Below are positions 10,784-23,943 of a stretch of 64,000 bases of DNA, one piece after another; position 1 is the first letter of the stretch; the number at the start of each line of letters is the position of its first letter. The stretch lies in NCBI GenBank assembly GCA_034440635.1, contig JAOTON010001129.1, forward strand, positions 496,001 to 560,000, read 5' to 3'. The position numbers were made by a program, and so were the translations under genes. This DNA comes from Lepas anatifera. Its lineage: Eukaryota > Arthropoda > Thecostraca > Lepadidae. Under the pieces are notes generated by a model, which searched no databases, was not told where the DNA came from, and saw nothing but the letters and a program-made list of their open reading frames with translations.

Positions 10784-11460
10784 AGACTATGGGACCGAAT
10801 ATCGAGGGTCCTCTAAGACTGACTCTCGTGGTCCCCTTTACTGACTCTTGGGGTTCTCTGAGACTGACTCTTATGGAGCCCCTGAAATAGACTCGCGGAG
10901 CCCTGAGAACCACTCTCTGGGGGACTCTGGGACGAGCTCGGCCCCCTGAGACCGACTCTCGGGGCCCTGAGACCGACTTTTGGGATCCCCTGAGACTAAC
11001 TCTCAGGGACCCCCTGAAATCTTCTTTCGGGGTCTTGAGACTGACCCTCAGGGCGGGGCCCTGAGGCCGACTCGGGACGCCCTGAGAACGAATATTCAGG
11101 GGCTTCTGAGACTGATTCTGGGGGCCCCGTGATCAGAGAATGTTTTGAGTGGTTCAGATTGGCCCAAGGGAGGGCGGGGTCCTCGGACTACTAGAACCCT
11201 TGGCTACGCCACTGCATCCGCACATTCGGGGCCCGCCGAGATCAGCATTTGGAGGCTCCTGAAATCATTGCTTCCCCCTCGATACCAATACTCTGGAGCC
11301 CTTGGATACTGATGCGCGAGGCTCCTAAGAAAAGCTCGGGGTTCCACTTAGATCAGGTTCGGGGCACCTTAGGCCCGTACTTGCGCTTTTCTCAGGAGTA
11401 ACTCGACACCGATGTTCAGGGATCAACATTCGAGCCTCCCTCCCGAGACTAATAGTTCGG
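10784..11460 (+). repeat. GC-rich minisatellite, right block
   Basis: Continuation of the array at 2150-3251, units like GAGACTGACTCTCGGGGCCC. Around 11180-11217 it contains CCTTGGCTACGCCACTG, a short motif also seen near 13690 and, inverted, near 28690 and 61205. Confidence 0.82.
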
Positions 11461-12083
<623 letters not shown>

Positions 12084-12149
12084 TAAATTTGTATTATGTT
12101 AAGGCATATACACAAAACAGCATAGAACATAATGGATTGGCATAATGGA

Positions 12150-13650
12150 TTCGGTACTCTGGAGTCCCTCGATACCAATGCTTGGGGGCCCTGAGCCCAG
12201 CCTGGGCCCCTGAGACCAAACTCTGGGTCCCATCGGGCCAATTCTCGTGCCTCGCTCATAAGTTTCTTCGATATCCATAGTCGGGGGGCACCCCGAAGTC
12301 AATATTGTCCCCCCCACTTCCCTAGCTCAATGTTCGCTGTTCCGGGGCCATCGATACCAATTCTCGGGGATCCCTGAGACCAGCTCTGGGGGCCCCTAAA
12401 ATCAAGATCGAAAGGCCCGTGAGACCAAGCTCGGGGCCCCCTGAGACCAAGCTGGAAAGGTCCGTGAGACTAAGTTCGGGGTCCCCTGAGACCAAGCTCG
12501 GGGGCCCCTGAAACCAGCTCGAAGGCCCCTGAGACCAAACTCGGAGGGCCCCCTGAGACGAAGATAGAAAGGCCCCTGAGACTAAGCTCGGGGGTCCCTG
12601 AGACCAAGCTAGAGGACCCTGAGACCAAAATCGAAAGGCCTGTGAGACTAAAGCTCGGGGGCCCCTGAGACCAAGCTCGGGTGCCCCTGAGACCGAGCTC
12701 AGGGGGCCCCGAGATCAACGCCCGGTTCCCTAAAGTCTCGATACCGTTGATCAGGGGCCCCCTGAGACAAAGTTCGGGGGTCCCCTGAGACCAACCTAGG
12801 GGCCCTGAGACCGAGCTCTGGGGCCCCTGAGACCGAGCTCGGGGACCCCTGAGACCAAGCTCGGGGGGCCTCTGCGACCAAGATCGAAAGGCCCGTGAGA
12901 TTAAGCTCGGGGGCCCCTGAGACCGAGCTCAGGGGCCCCCCGAGATCCATGCTCGGTGCTCTGGAGTCCTCGATACCGATGATAGGGGCCCCCTGAGACC
13001 AGGCTCGGAAAGCCCGTGAGACCAAGCTCGGGGGCACTGAGACCAAGCTCGAGGGCCCCTGAGACCATGCTTGGAGGTCCTTTGAGACTAAGCTCGGGGG
13101 CCCCCAAGACAAAGCTCGCCCCCCCGAGACCCCCCGAGATCAATGTTCGGTATTCTGGAGCCCTCAATGCCGATGATCGGGGACCCCTGAGACCAAGCTC
13201 GGAAAGCCCGTGAGACCAAGCTCGGGGGCCCCTGAGACCAAGCTCAGGGCCCCTGAGACTAGCTCGGGGGCCCCTGAGACCAAGCTCAGGAGACCCGTGA
13301 GACCAAGCTCGGGGGGGCCTCCTGAGACCAAGCTCGGTGGGCCCCTGAGACCAAGTTCGGAGGTCCCTTGAGACCAAGCTCGGGGGCCCCTGAGACAAAG
13401 CTCGGGGGCCCCCTGAGACCGAGCTCAGCCCCCCTGAGATCAATGTTCGGTACTCTGGAGCCCTCAATACCAATGATCGGGAGCCCCCTGAGATCAAGCT
13501 CGGGGGCCCCTGAGACCAAGCTTGGGGGTTCTGAGACCAAGCTCGGAGGTCCCTTGAGACCAACCTCGGGGGGGGCCTGAGATCAAACTCGGAGGGCCCC
13601 CTGAGACCAAGCTCAGGGGCCCCCGAGACCAATGCTCGTGTTTTCCAGTG
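12150..13650 (+). repeat. GC-rich minisatellite, unit about 22 bp
   Basis: Degenerate tandem array with units close to GAGACCAAGCTCGGGGGCCCCT. Inserted at intervals is a longer block naming a GATCAATGTTCGGTACTCTGG-like segment (near 12945, 13138 and 13438), indicating a higher-order repeat of roughly 190-300 bp. Several 60-250-codon open frames on both strands are made of the repeat. Confidence 0.92.
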
Positions 13651-14551
13651 CATAAGGTCAGCCCATGGGGGGGTTCGCGGACCGCAAGGACCCCCTTGGC
13701 TACGCCACTGACTTCAGCACAAAATGCGGAGCAGGGGTGGGTCTACGTCTAGACAAAAGGGCGTATATTTAGTTTTTTAAGCGATGCACATGTTAATTCA
13801 CTGCACACAAACATGTTTCCTGACAAATAAGTACTCAACAACGCTACAGCAGATATGATGGCGTCATTGGAAGTCTATGTTCATGACAAATCCAATGATG
13901 CTTCACGACCATGCCAAGTGTAATGGCAAAATGCCAAGTGCCAGAACGACCTGCCAAGTGCCAAGGGTGTAATGGTAAACATAACCTGACCTCAAGTCAG
14001 GTGACGGTCATGTGTTAACATAAAATGGTCATAACTCATATCGTTTGATTTAAATTGCCCATGAACAAAATGACTTCTTTTTTCAACTTACAGCAATGTA
14101 TTGTCCTGGTTTGCATACATAGCAACACAGCAGTTCAATACACAAGTAAGCAATGGACTACCGACCTAAAGCGCCTCGCCTCTCGTTTAGCAAGCAATAC
14201 CCGAAGTGCTCATTCCACATATGTTTCAACACACTCTTCCTGACAGCAATGTATGGCCATCGTGGCCTGACACCATAACCACCCTATTCATATTCTCTCG
14301 AACAAATGCCTTCCGAATTCAACATCGCCATGCTTATCCCTTCCCTAAACAACTTAATAGCAGATAGAGGACGGAGATTACATTTGCCTGTTGTGTATGT
14401 ATAAGTACTCGCACATGTGGAAATGTTTATGTGTGTGTATGCTTGTGTGTGTGTGTGGGTGTGGTTGGAGTGTATGCGGTTGGAAATGCAACCGTTTGTT
14501 TTGTTAACAACGCCGGAATATAGGTCGCACTCACTAGCCAGGAACCAGCCA
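13651..14551. other. Unrecognised spacer between minisatellite and LINE
   Basis: No gene is recognised. It contains TGCCAAGTG repeated several times (13911-13965), AGGTCA/TGACCT half sites near 13985-14010, and a short GTGT-rich run at 14430-14462. The last few hundred bases may be 3' UTR of the minus-strand LINE, which ends at 14552. Confidence 0.5.
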
Positions 14552-17500
14552 CTAAGTTCCCTCCTCCTCCGCCTCATTCCTCAGACTGTCATTGGTGAAC
14601 CCCCACTTTTGAGTGAAATCAGACTCTTTGCCCGATATTTTTGCAATATACTTTTCGATTGTCAAGTATTCCTTAACAAATTTTCTGAAATTTTCGTATG
14701 TTATGCGCCCAGGTTGTTCCCCATGTCTCCAGATGAAATATTTTGTGAGGGATATCAAATGGTTCGCTTGAGACGTTAGTTGTGGAGTGTTTCGCTTAAT
14801 GCCCATAATAACATGATAGCACGATAAATGATTTTGGATATCTAGAACATTTCCAACTTCGCGCCAAAGATTCCGTATGTTTGGACAGTGCCAAAGCTTA
14901 TGAGCTAAAGTTTCTGAATACATTGGACAATGTTTACATTTGTCACTATCACGGATTCCATAAATGTAGAGAAGTCTGTTAGTTGGCAGTATTCTTTTGA
15001 TGCATCGGTATTCGAGCCACTTTAACTTCACATCTGATGTTCGCGAATGAATTCCTTCATAAACGGTTTTCCACACAGACGGATCTTCTATCTTCAATTC
15101 TATCTGCCATTTTTCATGGCACTTCTCAGGCATGGTAGGTATGTTATCCTGTGCTTTACGGTAGGCACAGCGAGCTGTCCTATGCACGGCCTTTAGGGTA
15201 TCTATCATTTCATCTCCTTTCGGTGAGTCTGGTTTTTCATTCCTCAATTTCTGCTTCCACAATTGAGGAATTATTCTCAAAAGTGTTAGGCCATCATGGG
15301 ATGTATAAAAAACTTTATTCCTATCTTGTTTGTTTGCTGTTAACAGTCTTTTCTGTCTCGTATCATATATATCTATTACTTTTACCAGTCCCTTCTCAAC
15401 GAGGCGTTTCCAATTCAAAGCTTTCCTGTTTTCCAGCTTAATACACCTATTATTCCATAGAACTTCGTTCAAAATATCATTAGCGTCTATATCTCGATCC
15501 CCTTTAATGCTCATCCAAGTTGATATTGTTTCACGCCAGAATCTACTTTGCACATAGCTTTCCACCTGCTTTTGTGACGCACTGCAATGGAAAATTGATA
15601 CATTATTACACATGAATAGCTTGTGCCTCACGACCGCCTTCCATTTTGCTCCATTGTCTTGGTCCAGATATTTCCGTACCCATGCTATTTTTAGGCTCTT
15701 TGCCGTATGTTTAATATCGGGGAACATAAGCCCTCCACTTTTGTATTTTGCTTCCAAGGTTGCTCTTTTGATTTTGTCTCGTTTCCCACCCCAAACAAAA
15801 TGATACATTTCATTCTCTATCTCTTTAGTATATTTAGGCCCTGGAGATGGAAACACTGTCATGAGATATATTAGCTGTGATAATATCTCTGATTTAAGTA
15901 AATGAATGCGGCCGAATGGGGTTAGATTTTTTCTGTTCCACATGCAGAGTCTTTTCTTTATGGAGCTCAGTTTGCTATTATAATTTATCGAAGCAATGTC
16001 TGCATCTGGATCGTTTACGATTTTAATTCCCAACACTTCAACAGGACCGGCAGACCATAGGATGCCGGGATTGGTTTCTATCTGTAGTTTTTCCTTGGCC
16101 TTTTCTCCCACCCACATCGCTTTCGTCTTCTTATAATTCAATTCTAAGCCAGATATTATTTTGAATTCCTCAAAGATATTCAGGCATGTTTGTAGTGATT
16201 CCTGCGTTCCATCACTTATCACGGTTACATCGTCTGCATAAGCAATGACTTTTACCTCGCAGTTTGAGAAGGTAATTCCTTTTATTCCCTGCGCACATCT
16301 AATACGTTCTAGAAGCGGTTCAAAGCCAAGTAAAAATATCAGACAACTGATGGGACATCCCTGTCTGAGGCCTCTTTCGATAACATATGGGTCAGATAGA
16401 CTTCCGTTGATTTGAACTCGGGCTGTAGCCGGGAAGTTGGGGTCTGGGTCGTATAATATATTGATCCATTTCTTAAATCATTCACCGAAGCCGAAACTCT
16501 CTATAACACGCTTCATATAGTTCCAGTCCATGCAAGCATAGGCCTTTTTTAAGTCACATGCCAGAACTAAGGAAGATATGTTTTTGTGTTGCAATGCTCG
16601 ATTACATCTAAGATCAGTCTTACATTTTCCCCGATGTAACGACCTTTCCTAAATCCGGTTTGATCTTCATTTATTACATTCTTTGTGACAATTCCTAGAC
16701 GAATAGCTAAGCATTTTGTGATGATCTTATACAAAGTGTTGAGGAGGCTTATGGGCCTTAGGTTCTCCCAGTCTTATGTCTCTTCCTTTCTTGGGTATCA
16801 AAACTGTAACACTAGCTTTCATCTCTTTTGGCATTTTGCCTCGGCTAAATATCTCCGTACAGACACGCAAAACCAAATGTTTAAGCTCTGGCCAGAAATA
16901 CTTATAGAATTCTCCCGTATACCCAGATGGGTCTGGAGAGGTATTATTTCTTAACAAGGACACGGCATAGGTCAGCTCTTCCATACTCAATGGACCCTCG
17001 CATACTTGCTTATCTGTGTCAGGTAAGTGCGCTAATCCGGCCGCGAACGAATGAAATGCACCTCCCGTAACTGTTGCTTTATATAATTGTTCAAAGTATA
17101 GTTTTCCTTCTCTCAACATGGCTGCACTATCAGTTAAAACAATGTTTTCTCTATCATCATCTATCTCACTTGAGAATACGGCTTTACAGACAAATCTTCC
17201 CTTGTTACGTTTGGTAAGGTCATGAAAATATTCAGTTCCTTTTTCAGCTAAACTTCTCCACCGTACTTTCGACAAAAACGTGCCCTTGCTAGCTAAATCA
17301 CTGACAATGTTATCTCGCTGTTCCCTGAGATTCTCCAAATAGTCCTGACTCTGAGGTTCCTCCTCATGCGGTAGATTTAGTTGCTTTTCAATTTCCATCA
17401 ATGTTTTCTCGGCATGCTGCTTTTTATGTGAAGCAAAATTTATGATGTGTCCCCTGAGAACACATAGCAGAGTTTGCAATAGGGTTGGATGTGAGACAGA

Positions 17501-18342
17501 ATCTGATTATCATATAAAATTTCTGGGATTTTTGCACGAATAATTTGCACAAAACCGTCGTCCTTCAGCATATGGTTATTGAATCTCCAATATGGTTTCC
17601 CTATTACGATCGTTTGAACATTCAGCGATAGCGTGACCATTTTATGATCAGAGAGGTACCCCTCTCTGATGTCTGCACTGACTGCATTCCTCGTGTGGAG
17701 TGTATCATTATTCACCAAGAAGAAGTCAATACGCGATTTCGAGGGCGGGCTGTGCCTAATATAAGTAAATTGCTTGGTTTGAGGATTCAGTTCTCTCCAA
17801 ATGTCCACTAAGTTATTTTTCTCCATGAAACGAGTCAATATATGCTTACTTCTTTCATTGTTTCGTATCTGTTGGGCTCTCGTTTGCCTATCCATAGCAG
17901 TATCGAGACAAAAATTGTAGTCGCCTCCCACCACCATGTATTGGTTGTCATATTCATTCATTTTTAAGCAAAAGTCCTCTATTGTTCTTGTATTGTCCGT
18001 ATTTGGACCGTAGAAGTTTCCTTCTGTTATTGATGTTCCATTATAAATTATTACCAAGGTAATAAACCGTCCCTCATTATCCTTTGACACATTCTCAACC
18101 AAAATGCCTGAGTTTGGCCTGATTAGAATTCCAACCCCACGGCTACAAGCGTTCCCGTGGCTGAAATAACCTAAACCTCCCCATCGCCCTAGCCAAAGTT
18201 TTTCGTCCGCCTCTGTGCTGTGGGTTTCCTGTAGAAGGATAACGTCGTATCTAAGTTTCTTCAACCATGTGAAAACCTTACTGTACTTGGGGATCCCTTG
18301 CACCGATTGCGAGCGGAGTCCATTCACATTCAGCGATGACAA
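14552..18342 (-). pseudogene. L1/Tx1-type LINE ORF2: endonuclease and reverse transcriptase
   Basis: The N-terminal AP-endonuclease (18342-17440) starts MSSLNVNGLRSQ and shows VILLQETHS, GVGILIRPNSG, VVGGDYNFCLD and SDHKMV, matching the catalytic motifs of LINE endonucleases. A frameshift near 17450-17480 leads to the RT (17479-16727), with SPDPSGYTGEFYKYFWPEL and VTVLIPKKGRD. About 500 bp follow with further phase changes. The palm motif AYADDVTVISDG sits near 16210-16235, just after RGLRQGCPISCLIFL. The final 556-codon segment has the C-terminal CCHC motif CKHCPMYSETLAHKLWHC. Together these are the parts of a target-primed reverse transcription protein. The FYKYFWPEL form points to the L1/Tx1 group. 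At least two frameshifts make it inactive. Confidence 0.9.
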
Positions 18343-18349
18343 TTTTAAA

Positions 18350-18560
18350 TTAGTGTTGACTGCGTACGAATCCCTCTGCTGAGCAGTCCATATTCCGGCG
18401 TTCCTTGTACTGTTGGCGGCAGAAGTGTGCTGTTATGATGCGAGTAGAGTTTTCTGGCTGTACTGCTTCAACATGAACGCTATGTGGCGCGGCAGCGTGT
18501 ACTATTTTTGCGTTATCGATCGGAATGCTGTCTAGGTGCATACCTTGTGTTGTGTATCGT
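18350..18560 (-). pseudogene. Possible LINE ORF1 C-terminal fragment
   Basis: A minus-strand frame ending 7 bp before the ORF2 start. Its last 60-odd residues (from MHLDSIPIDNAKIVHAAA through STRIITAHF and QYKERRNM) resemble the end of L1-type ORF1 proteins in spacing: an I-x-ID-x-A-x-x-V turn, then a RxIIAxF strand. Position and orientation fit ORF1. Resemblance is weak and by eye only, and the part above 18560 is not convincing. Confidence 0.42.
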
Positions 18561-18779
18561 GTATGATGCGAGGCAAAACCTGGTTTGAAACGGTAAGGTA
18601 AGAAAAATAACCAGATTAACATAGCGCACTGATGCGTACTTCTTGCGAAAAAGACTAAACTCATAAAAAAACTAAACTTTGGGACCTCGTGTGGGGTTGG
18701 GCACAGACAAAGACTTAGTTGTACTACAGTTATAGATATGCTGTTCGAACTTGTTAGAGCCAGAGCATACACAAAATTC

Positions 18780-19454
18780 TAACCTCTCACAACGGGCAGA
18801 AACACTCACATTATTAATAAAGGCCTTTTACGGAAACGCGTGTCATGTGGTGCACCATCAATGCCAGTCAGTTATGGGTTTTCCCACTTCGTATGTCGCT
18901 ACTTAATCAAGATTCCAAAATGAATAGCGTTGCGTCCCCTCGACCGAACCAAAAGAACACTAAGAGAGGGCAAACATACTCATCCATGCAGAAGTGCCTT
19001 CAAAACCATCCCGCCCAGCCGGAGACGCTCAATTTAGAATAGAGGGCGCTTAAACAGATGGCAGCACTATTAGCTCTACTGTTAGGGCGAACAGGTAAGA
19101 TGTAACAGCCTAAAGAACATCATGTGTGTCGTACGGTCACAAGCAAGCACAGCTTAATGTCCCTATTCAGCCGATCGCCCGAGGGGATCAAGACAGAACG
19201 ACAACTACACCCTAAGTAGACTCAGTCCCCCCGAACTCTCTCATGAGTGCAGGCTAAAGAATCGGAACAAATTTGATCAAACTTCTGTACAGAGAGGAAA
19301 AAATCTTCAGGTAATCGCTCACTCACATTCAGAAAACCAAAGCGATATTTTGAACGGATTTACGTAAATCAAACCTGCCAGCATAAGATAACGCACATAA
19401 GGACAAACATAAGCTGTCTCGGTTGCTGGTAGGTGATGATCGAACCTGCCGGTT
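18780..19454. other. Unrecognised stretch upstream of the LINE
   Basis: No family recognised. A plus-strand frame (18845-19042, 65 codons) shows no domain. If the LINE was once full length, part of ORF1 should lie here on the minus strand, but none is seen. Confidence 0.4.
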
Positions 19455-19458
19455 TTAA

Positions 19459-20483
19459 CCCGCGCCCCACCGGGGGTCCGGCGCCACCTTCGCCCCACCG
19501 GGGGGGGCCATCGATGGCCCCCTCTAACTCCGAAAATATGGGCGTTAGCGCAAATCTGCAAAGTGCAATAGAAAGCTCGCGTGAATTCAGTAAGAAATTA
19601 CTTCGCATGTTTTAGTGCTCAGGTCAATGGTTTGACCTCCAGAGGTCAAATTAGGTCAAGATCGGCTATTTTCACTCAAATATGCAATGATTAAGCAAAC
19701 TGGGCATAACTCTTATGTCATTAGAGCTATTGAGGCCTGGTAAAGTACATTTGATAGCAAATTGCCAGTACTTTTTCCGCTATGTGGAACGTAAAGACCT
19801 CCCGCCAGTGGTTTGACCGCCAGAGGTCACCTCGTGACCTAATATGACCTGAGGTCACGAAAGGTCAAAAAGTGACCTTGCCGTATATCAAATGAAAGCC
19901 AGTGACAAGACAAACACGATGGTGTTTGTTTCACCGCTCTAGCTCAATTAGGTCAAAAGTTATTGTCAAAATACTGTTTTTGACCTCTGGTGACCTTGGA
20001 TGACCTTGGAAAAGTCAAAGGGCAAATATGACCCCAGGGATCCGTGAAAGGGTGTCCAAAAACGTTGTTCTGAGCAGTCTGAGTATTTGCAATCATTTTT
20101 GTGGCTTTTATATCATGAAATAGCTTTTCCCATGCTTTTCCAATGGGAGAGGTCGCCTCGTGACCTGACCTCAGGGCACGAAATCGAAAAATCCCGGATA
20201 TACACCTTGTAGACCCTGGAGGGGTCATGAAGTGTAGGAAGTTTCAAATCGATCGACTTTGAAATGTAGCTCTTACAGAGCTCTAAAGGTGAAGTGAGGT
20301 GACCTTGGTTGACCTCGTCTGGTGACCTGACCTTGGGTGACCCGGGGTAAAAATTTCAGGGATGATGGGAAAATGATGCAGTGAGAGGTATAGCCCTCAA
20401 CCGCGGTGCTGCGCCTCGTCGTTTTTCTGCTATCCCGGAAAACCTTAGGGGGCCATCGATGGCCCTTCCCGGTGGGGCGAGGG
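19459..20483 (+). mobile_element. TTAA-flanked 1-kb DNA element, copy 2
   Basis: TTAA at 19455-19458 and 20484-20487. Terminal inverted repeats begin CCCGCGCCCCACCGGGG and, on the opposite strand of the right end, CCCTCGCCCCACCGGGAAGG-like. It is collinear with copies 1 and 3. By eye it carries roughly twenty AGGTCA or TGACCT half sites. No transposase. Confidence 0.93.
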
Positions 20484-20499
20484 TTAAAGCTACTAACGG

Positions 20500-20990
20500 C
20501 AGGGGGCCTGGCTGGATCACAGGGGCCCGTTTGCAGTCACAAGGATGCGGGTGGATCAAAGAGGGGCCCGGTTGCAGTCACAGGGGGCCGGATAGATCAC
20601 AGGGGGCCCGGCTGCAGTCACAGGAGGCCCAGGTGGATTACAGGGGGCCCGGTTGCAGTCCACAGGGGGCCCGGGTGGATCACAGAGGGCCCGGTTGGAT
20701 GACAGGAGGCCCGAGACTGCCGGAATTAGGGACCCGGCTGCAGTCAAAGTGGGCCTGAAAAATATCGTTAGGGGCCCGGTTGCGGACACCGAGGTTAACG
20801 GTGGCCCACAGGGCACCCGCAAGCATGCCAGGGAGCCTGGTCTCAGCCAAAGCTAGCCCAAGTAGACCACTGGGGCCCGGAATCGTGGCAGGGGCCCGGC
20901 TCAGTCCGCAGGGGCCCGCAACTTGGGATGGGGGGGGCTCGTCGGGTCATTGGGGGGGGCTTCTCCGAGCATTGGGGGGCTCGAGCCCCC
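20500..20990 (+). repeat. GC-rich minisatellite, GGGGGCCCGGTTGCAGTCACAG type
   Basis: Tandem units of about 22-24 bp, alternating 'GTTGCAGTCACAG' and 'GGTGGATCACAG' versions next to GGGGGCCC. It differs in sequence from the GAGACC minisatellites. Its right edge (20940-21007) ends in CTCGAGCCCCCAAATATATGG and GCGCCCCTGA, which looks like the end of an inverted-repeat element of the CAGGGGCG type, but I could not find its other end. Confidence 0.8.
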
Positions 20991-21004
20991 AAATATATGG
21001 AAAC

Positions 21005-21298
21005 TTGCGCCCCTGACTCAAATGATTTTGTAAGACTTGTTACCTCCGTCTTCAATGTGTTCTGAATGGTCGTCTCAATCGTTTCACGAATGTAAGCCAA
21101 CGCTTCTGCACTAATCCCGCTGTGTTTAGCCTGAGGTGATTGTTTCTTTGGTGAGGGTCCCGTTCTTTTCTTCTTTTTCTCGAAAGTGGAGATAATTTCG
21201 GAGACTGAGTCCCTGTCTCTCTTCTTGCGCTGCGGGTCGTCTGCCGGCACTGATTCTGCGTCGCGAAACACCGAGTCTGTATCACCGACTTGCGACAT
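21005..21298 (-). pseudogene. Possible LINE ORF1 N-terminal fragment
   Basis: A minus-strand frame from the ATG at 21298 (MSQVGDTDSVFRDAES) to about 21010, where it runs into the minisatellite. It is rich in Lys/Arg/Ser/Pro (KKKKRTGPSPKKQSP) and then shows a probable coiled-coil helix (YIRETIETTIQNTLKTEVTS). This composition is usual for the N-terminus of L1/Tx1 ORF1 proteins, and orientation matches the LINE at 14.5-18.3 kb. It might equally be a fragment of another protein. Confidence 0.4.
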
Positions 21299-21309
21299 CG
21301 CACCCAAAA

Positions 21310-22600
21310 TCACGCGTAGGAGTATATCGCTTCCAAAAAATTGAGTCGCTAAGTTTTCTCAGATCTCGAACAGCTGCACAAAGTCACTCTCGGGGACTCA
21401 CCGATTTCCCAACACCGATTCACTGTCCGCCCGAGGCCCACACACCGCCCGGTCAGCCGAACATTCCGCGCGCGCAGCACAGCGGGACACGTCCAGCCTG
21501 CCCGGCGGTCAAGGTCAGACTAGGGAGGGGGGGCGTATATTCAGTAATACCCGTTGGTCTTCAAGATCTGCATTTTGAGACCGTCGCAATCGTGCAGTCG
21601 CACGAGTTCGCCTGCACTGTAGAATGAGTGGTGATGTAATAACGTCATATAATCGGGTTATATGTGTAAGTCTATATTATTCCAATAAGTTTTCTGTTTT
21701 CTCAGTGATCTGTTCGAAGTGTTCTGAGTGATCGTTGAGTGAGCTGTTTCGAACTTTAGCTTTTGTATGTGTATTTACAGTGTTTTTGATGTGAGCTACT
21801 GACGAAGGAACTCTGTTTCTGAAACGTATAGTATTCAAAAAAGTTAAAAAGTACGTGTTTTGATAAAGAGCTCTATTGTCCGCGTGGCGTATTCCAATAA
21901 GGCGGCTTCACATGAAATCTTGTATTTCCCCCTTACAGTAGCTTACAGAGTATGAGGCCGCCGGCTCCGGTGTGACGACGGCCGAACGCCGCAGCGAAAA
22001 AAAACACAAGAATCCGAGGAAAAAGCTAACGCGTCCTGCACCAGAAACCATTATTAGAACTACGCAAGCCCCCCAAGCAAACGTTATCACTTCCGCAACT
22101 ATGAATTACTCTTTTAAGTAAAATGAATCCCCACCCTGAAACCCAAACATCGATAGACCACACTTGACCACGTGCAGGCTAAAAACTGCGCAAAAATATC
22201 TACCCGGTCAACCCACGGTGAAATCCAATCAACACAGCTTTTTTCAACAGTTATTCAACGATAACCGACGTCAATTCACGGTAATAGAGTTGCCTTCCGT
22301 TGACGCGATGTCGACAATGCAAGAACCAAGCCAGGAATAGCGCCGACCCCTTTGTAACGCGCCACAGCGCTGAGCGCGGGGACTGGCTTGGCCTCTCATT
22401 GGTTTGCGGAAGTACATTGCAAAGCCAGGAAAGCAATTACAACCATACCACAGGTCAATTTAAGAATGTTAAACTGCAAGTAAATAACAGTAAGAACTTC
22501 ACTTACTTTTCTATTAAAGTACTAAGAGCTGGCGAAAAAGTCGATAGATAAACGTAGCACCAAACCGAGATGCAAGAGTTACCGCGACCGACTAGAGGTA
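21310..22600. other. Unrecognised single-copy-looking DNA
   Basis: No gene recognised. It starts GC-rich (21400-21520, possibly 5' UTR of the LINE fragment) and contains the hammerhead-like candidate at 21776-21845. Short open frames have no identifiable domain. Confidence 0.4.
21776..21845 (+). ncRNA. Hammerhead-ribozyme-like motif (candidate)
   Basis: CTGACGA at 21799-21805 is followed by a hairpin AGGAAC-TCT-GTTTCT (six pairs, one G-U), then GAAA at 21821-21824 and a UA cleavage-site candidate. Stem I can form near the core (GCTA at 21795-21798 with TAGT after the cleavage position) and again further out (TTTTTGA with TCAAAAA), separated by an internal loop. Stem III would be minimal. Type I hammerheads with short stem III are known in Penelope-like retroelements and retrozymes. 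No such element is recognised around it. Confidence 0.4.
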
Positions 22601-22619
22601 CAATTTTGAGCAATCGACG

Positions 22620-23110
22620 GCGATACACAGCGACTGCAATCCCTACACAAGTCAAGGTCACCCCACATGAAAGTCAAGGTCAAAGGTCTCAGGTCAAGGC
22701 CATTAACCACACTAGTCCGGTAAGATGGCATTATTCAGTATGGCGTATGCCATGCTATGACTTCGTAGTTATGGCTACGTAATTTTGAGGTCAAGGTCGA
22801 AGGTCGAGGTCAAATGCCTTTCCAAGGTCAAGACCTCATTCCCGGTCAAAGGCTGCCATACTGCCAGTTACAGTGTATATGATTTGGAGTGTGTCATATT
22901 TTACGTCATTGGTCATGACCTTGAATGACCTTGCCCTCAAACTTTCAGAAAACATTGTATAAGACCTTTACTCTCGAGTCTTAGTCCACTTTGAGTCTAT
23001 TTCCTTTTTTGGATAATCACGGAATTTTCCAATAGGTTTCTAGTACGACCCAGATTTGATCTTTACGACCTCGTTTGACCTTGAAGATGGCCTCGTTGAC
23101 CTAGGTCGGT
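22620..23110. repeat. AGGTCA-rich block, probably a decayed TTAA-family element
   Basis: Dense AGGTCA/TGACCT half sites, including TCAAGGTCAAAGGTC near 22670-22690 and several TGACCTTG. Composition resembles the interior of the TTAA-flanked elements, but no terminal inverted repeats are visible. Confidence 0.5.
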
Positions 23111-23939
23111 TAAATTTTTTGTCTGAATCAACATGTCTGAAAATCCTGAGGACAAACAGTACTGACGCTAAAAACGCCTGCACTAGTGACCCGTCACTTG
23201 AGAAATCCACAGAACAGCTGCTGGAAACAATAATGCATTTTTCTTTTCTTTTTTTTCGAAAGACCGCGAGTTGCGGCAGGCAACTAACCAACATAGTCCC
23301 AGGCAGAAATGTGCGCTGATAACAAAGCTGAAATTCGGTTTATGGTCCAGTGTGATCCTTTTTGTTGATTTCTTGCATATTTCCCATAATAGTTTCCTCT
23401 GGGGTGAGAAGTGGAAAATTTGCGAATATATTGTAGGTAAAATCCATGAATTTGCTTAAAACTAATTTATTCCCCTCGTGATTCTTTTCTCGTAGAATGT
23501 GGAGAAAGTACGGCAGAACCATAAGGAGTAAAGAAAATATGTTCGTGATCAAAATCTACCAGAAACGTATTGAAATATATAGTATTAAAAGAGCTAAAAT
23601 CAAGTCAAATGTTTCACACTCCAGTGCATGGCGACGACTCAGCCGTGTACACGTGACCAGTGAGCACTGGAGCGTGAGACAGTTGGCTGAATTTTGAATT
23701 TTTAACACTATAAAGTTTAATACGTCTCTGGAAGATTATAATCACCAACATGTTTTCTCTTCTGATTTTTTATTTGTTCCTTTAACTGATGACGCACATT
23801 TTTATTTCTGACAAACATCAATTGATGATGTATTCAGAACACATTGCATAAGGGCTTATATTAGGCCGCTTGGCTGCCTCCAACGACAAAAGTCACGAAA
23901 GAGTGAAATTAACAATACACTCTTCTACCAAGATGGGCT
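23111..23939. other. Unrecognised AT-rich stretch
   Basis: No gene, RNA or repeat recognised. Open frames of 60-90 codons have no domain features. Confidence 0.4.
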
Positions 23940-23943
23940 TTAA

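Noticed and set aside
12470..13653. Several 70-250-codon frames rich in Gly, Pro, Leu, Ser
   Set aside because: Products of the GC-rich 22-bp minisatellite; the same happens at 2.6-3.0, 29-30.6 and 32.4-32.9 kb.
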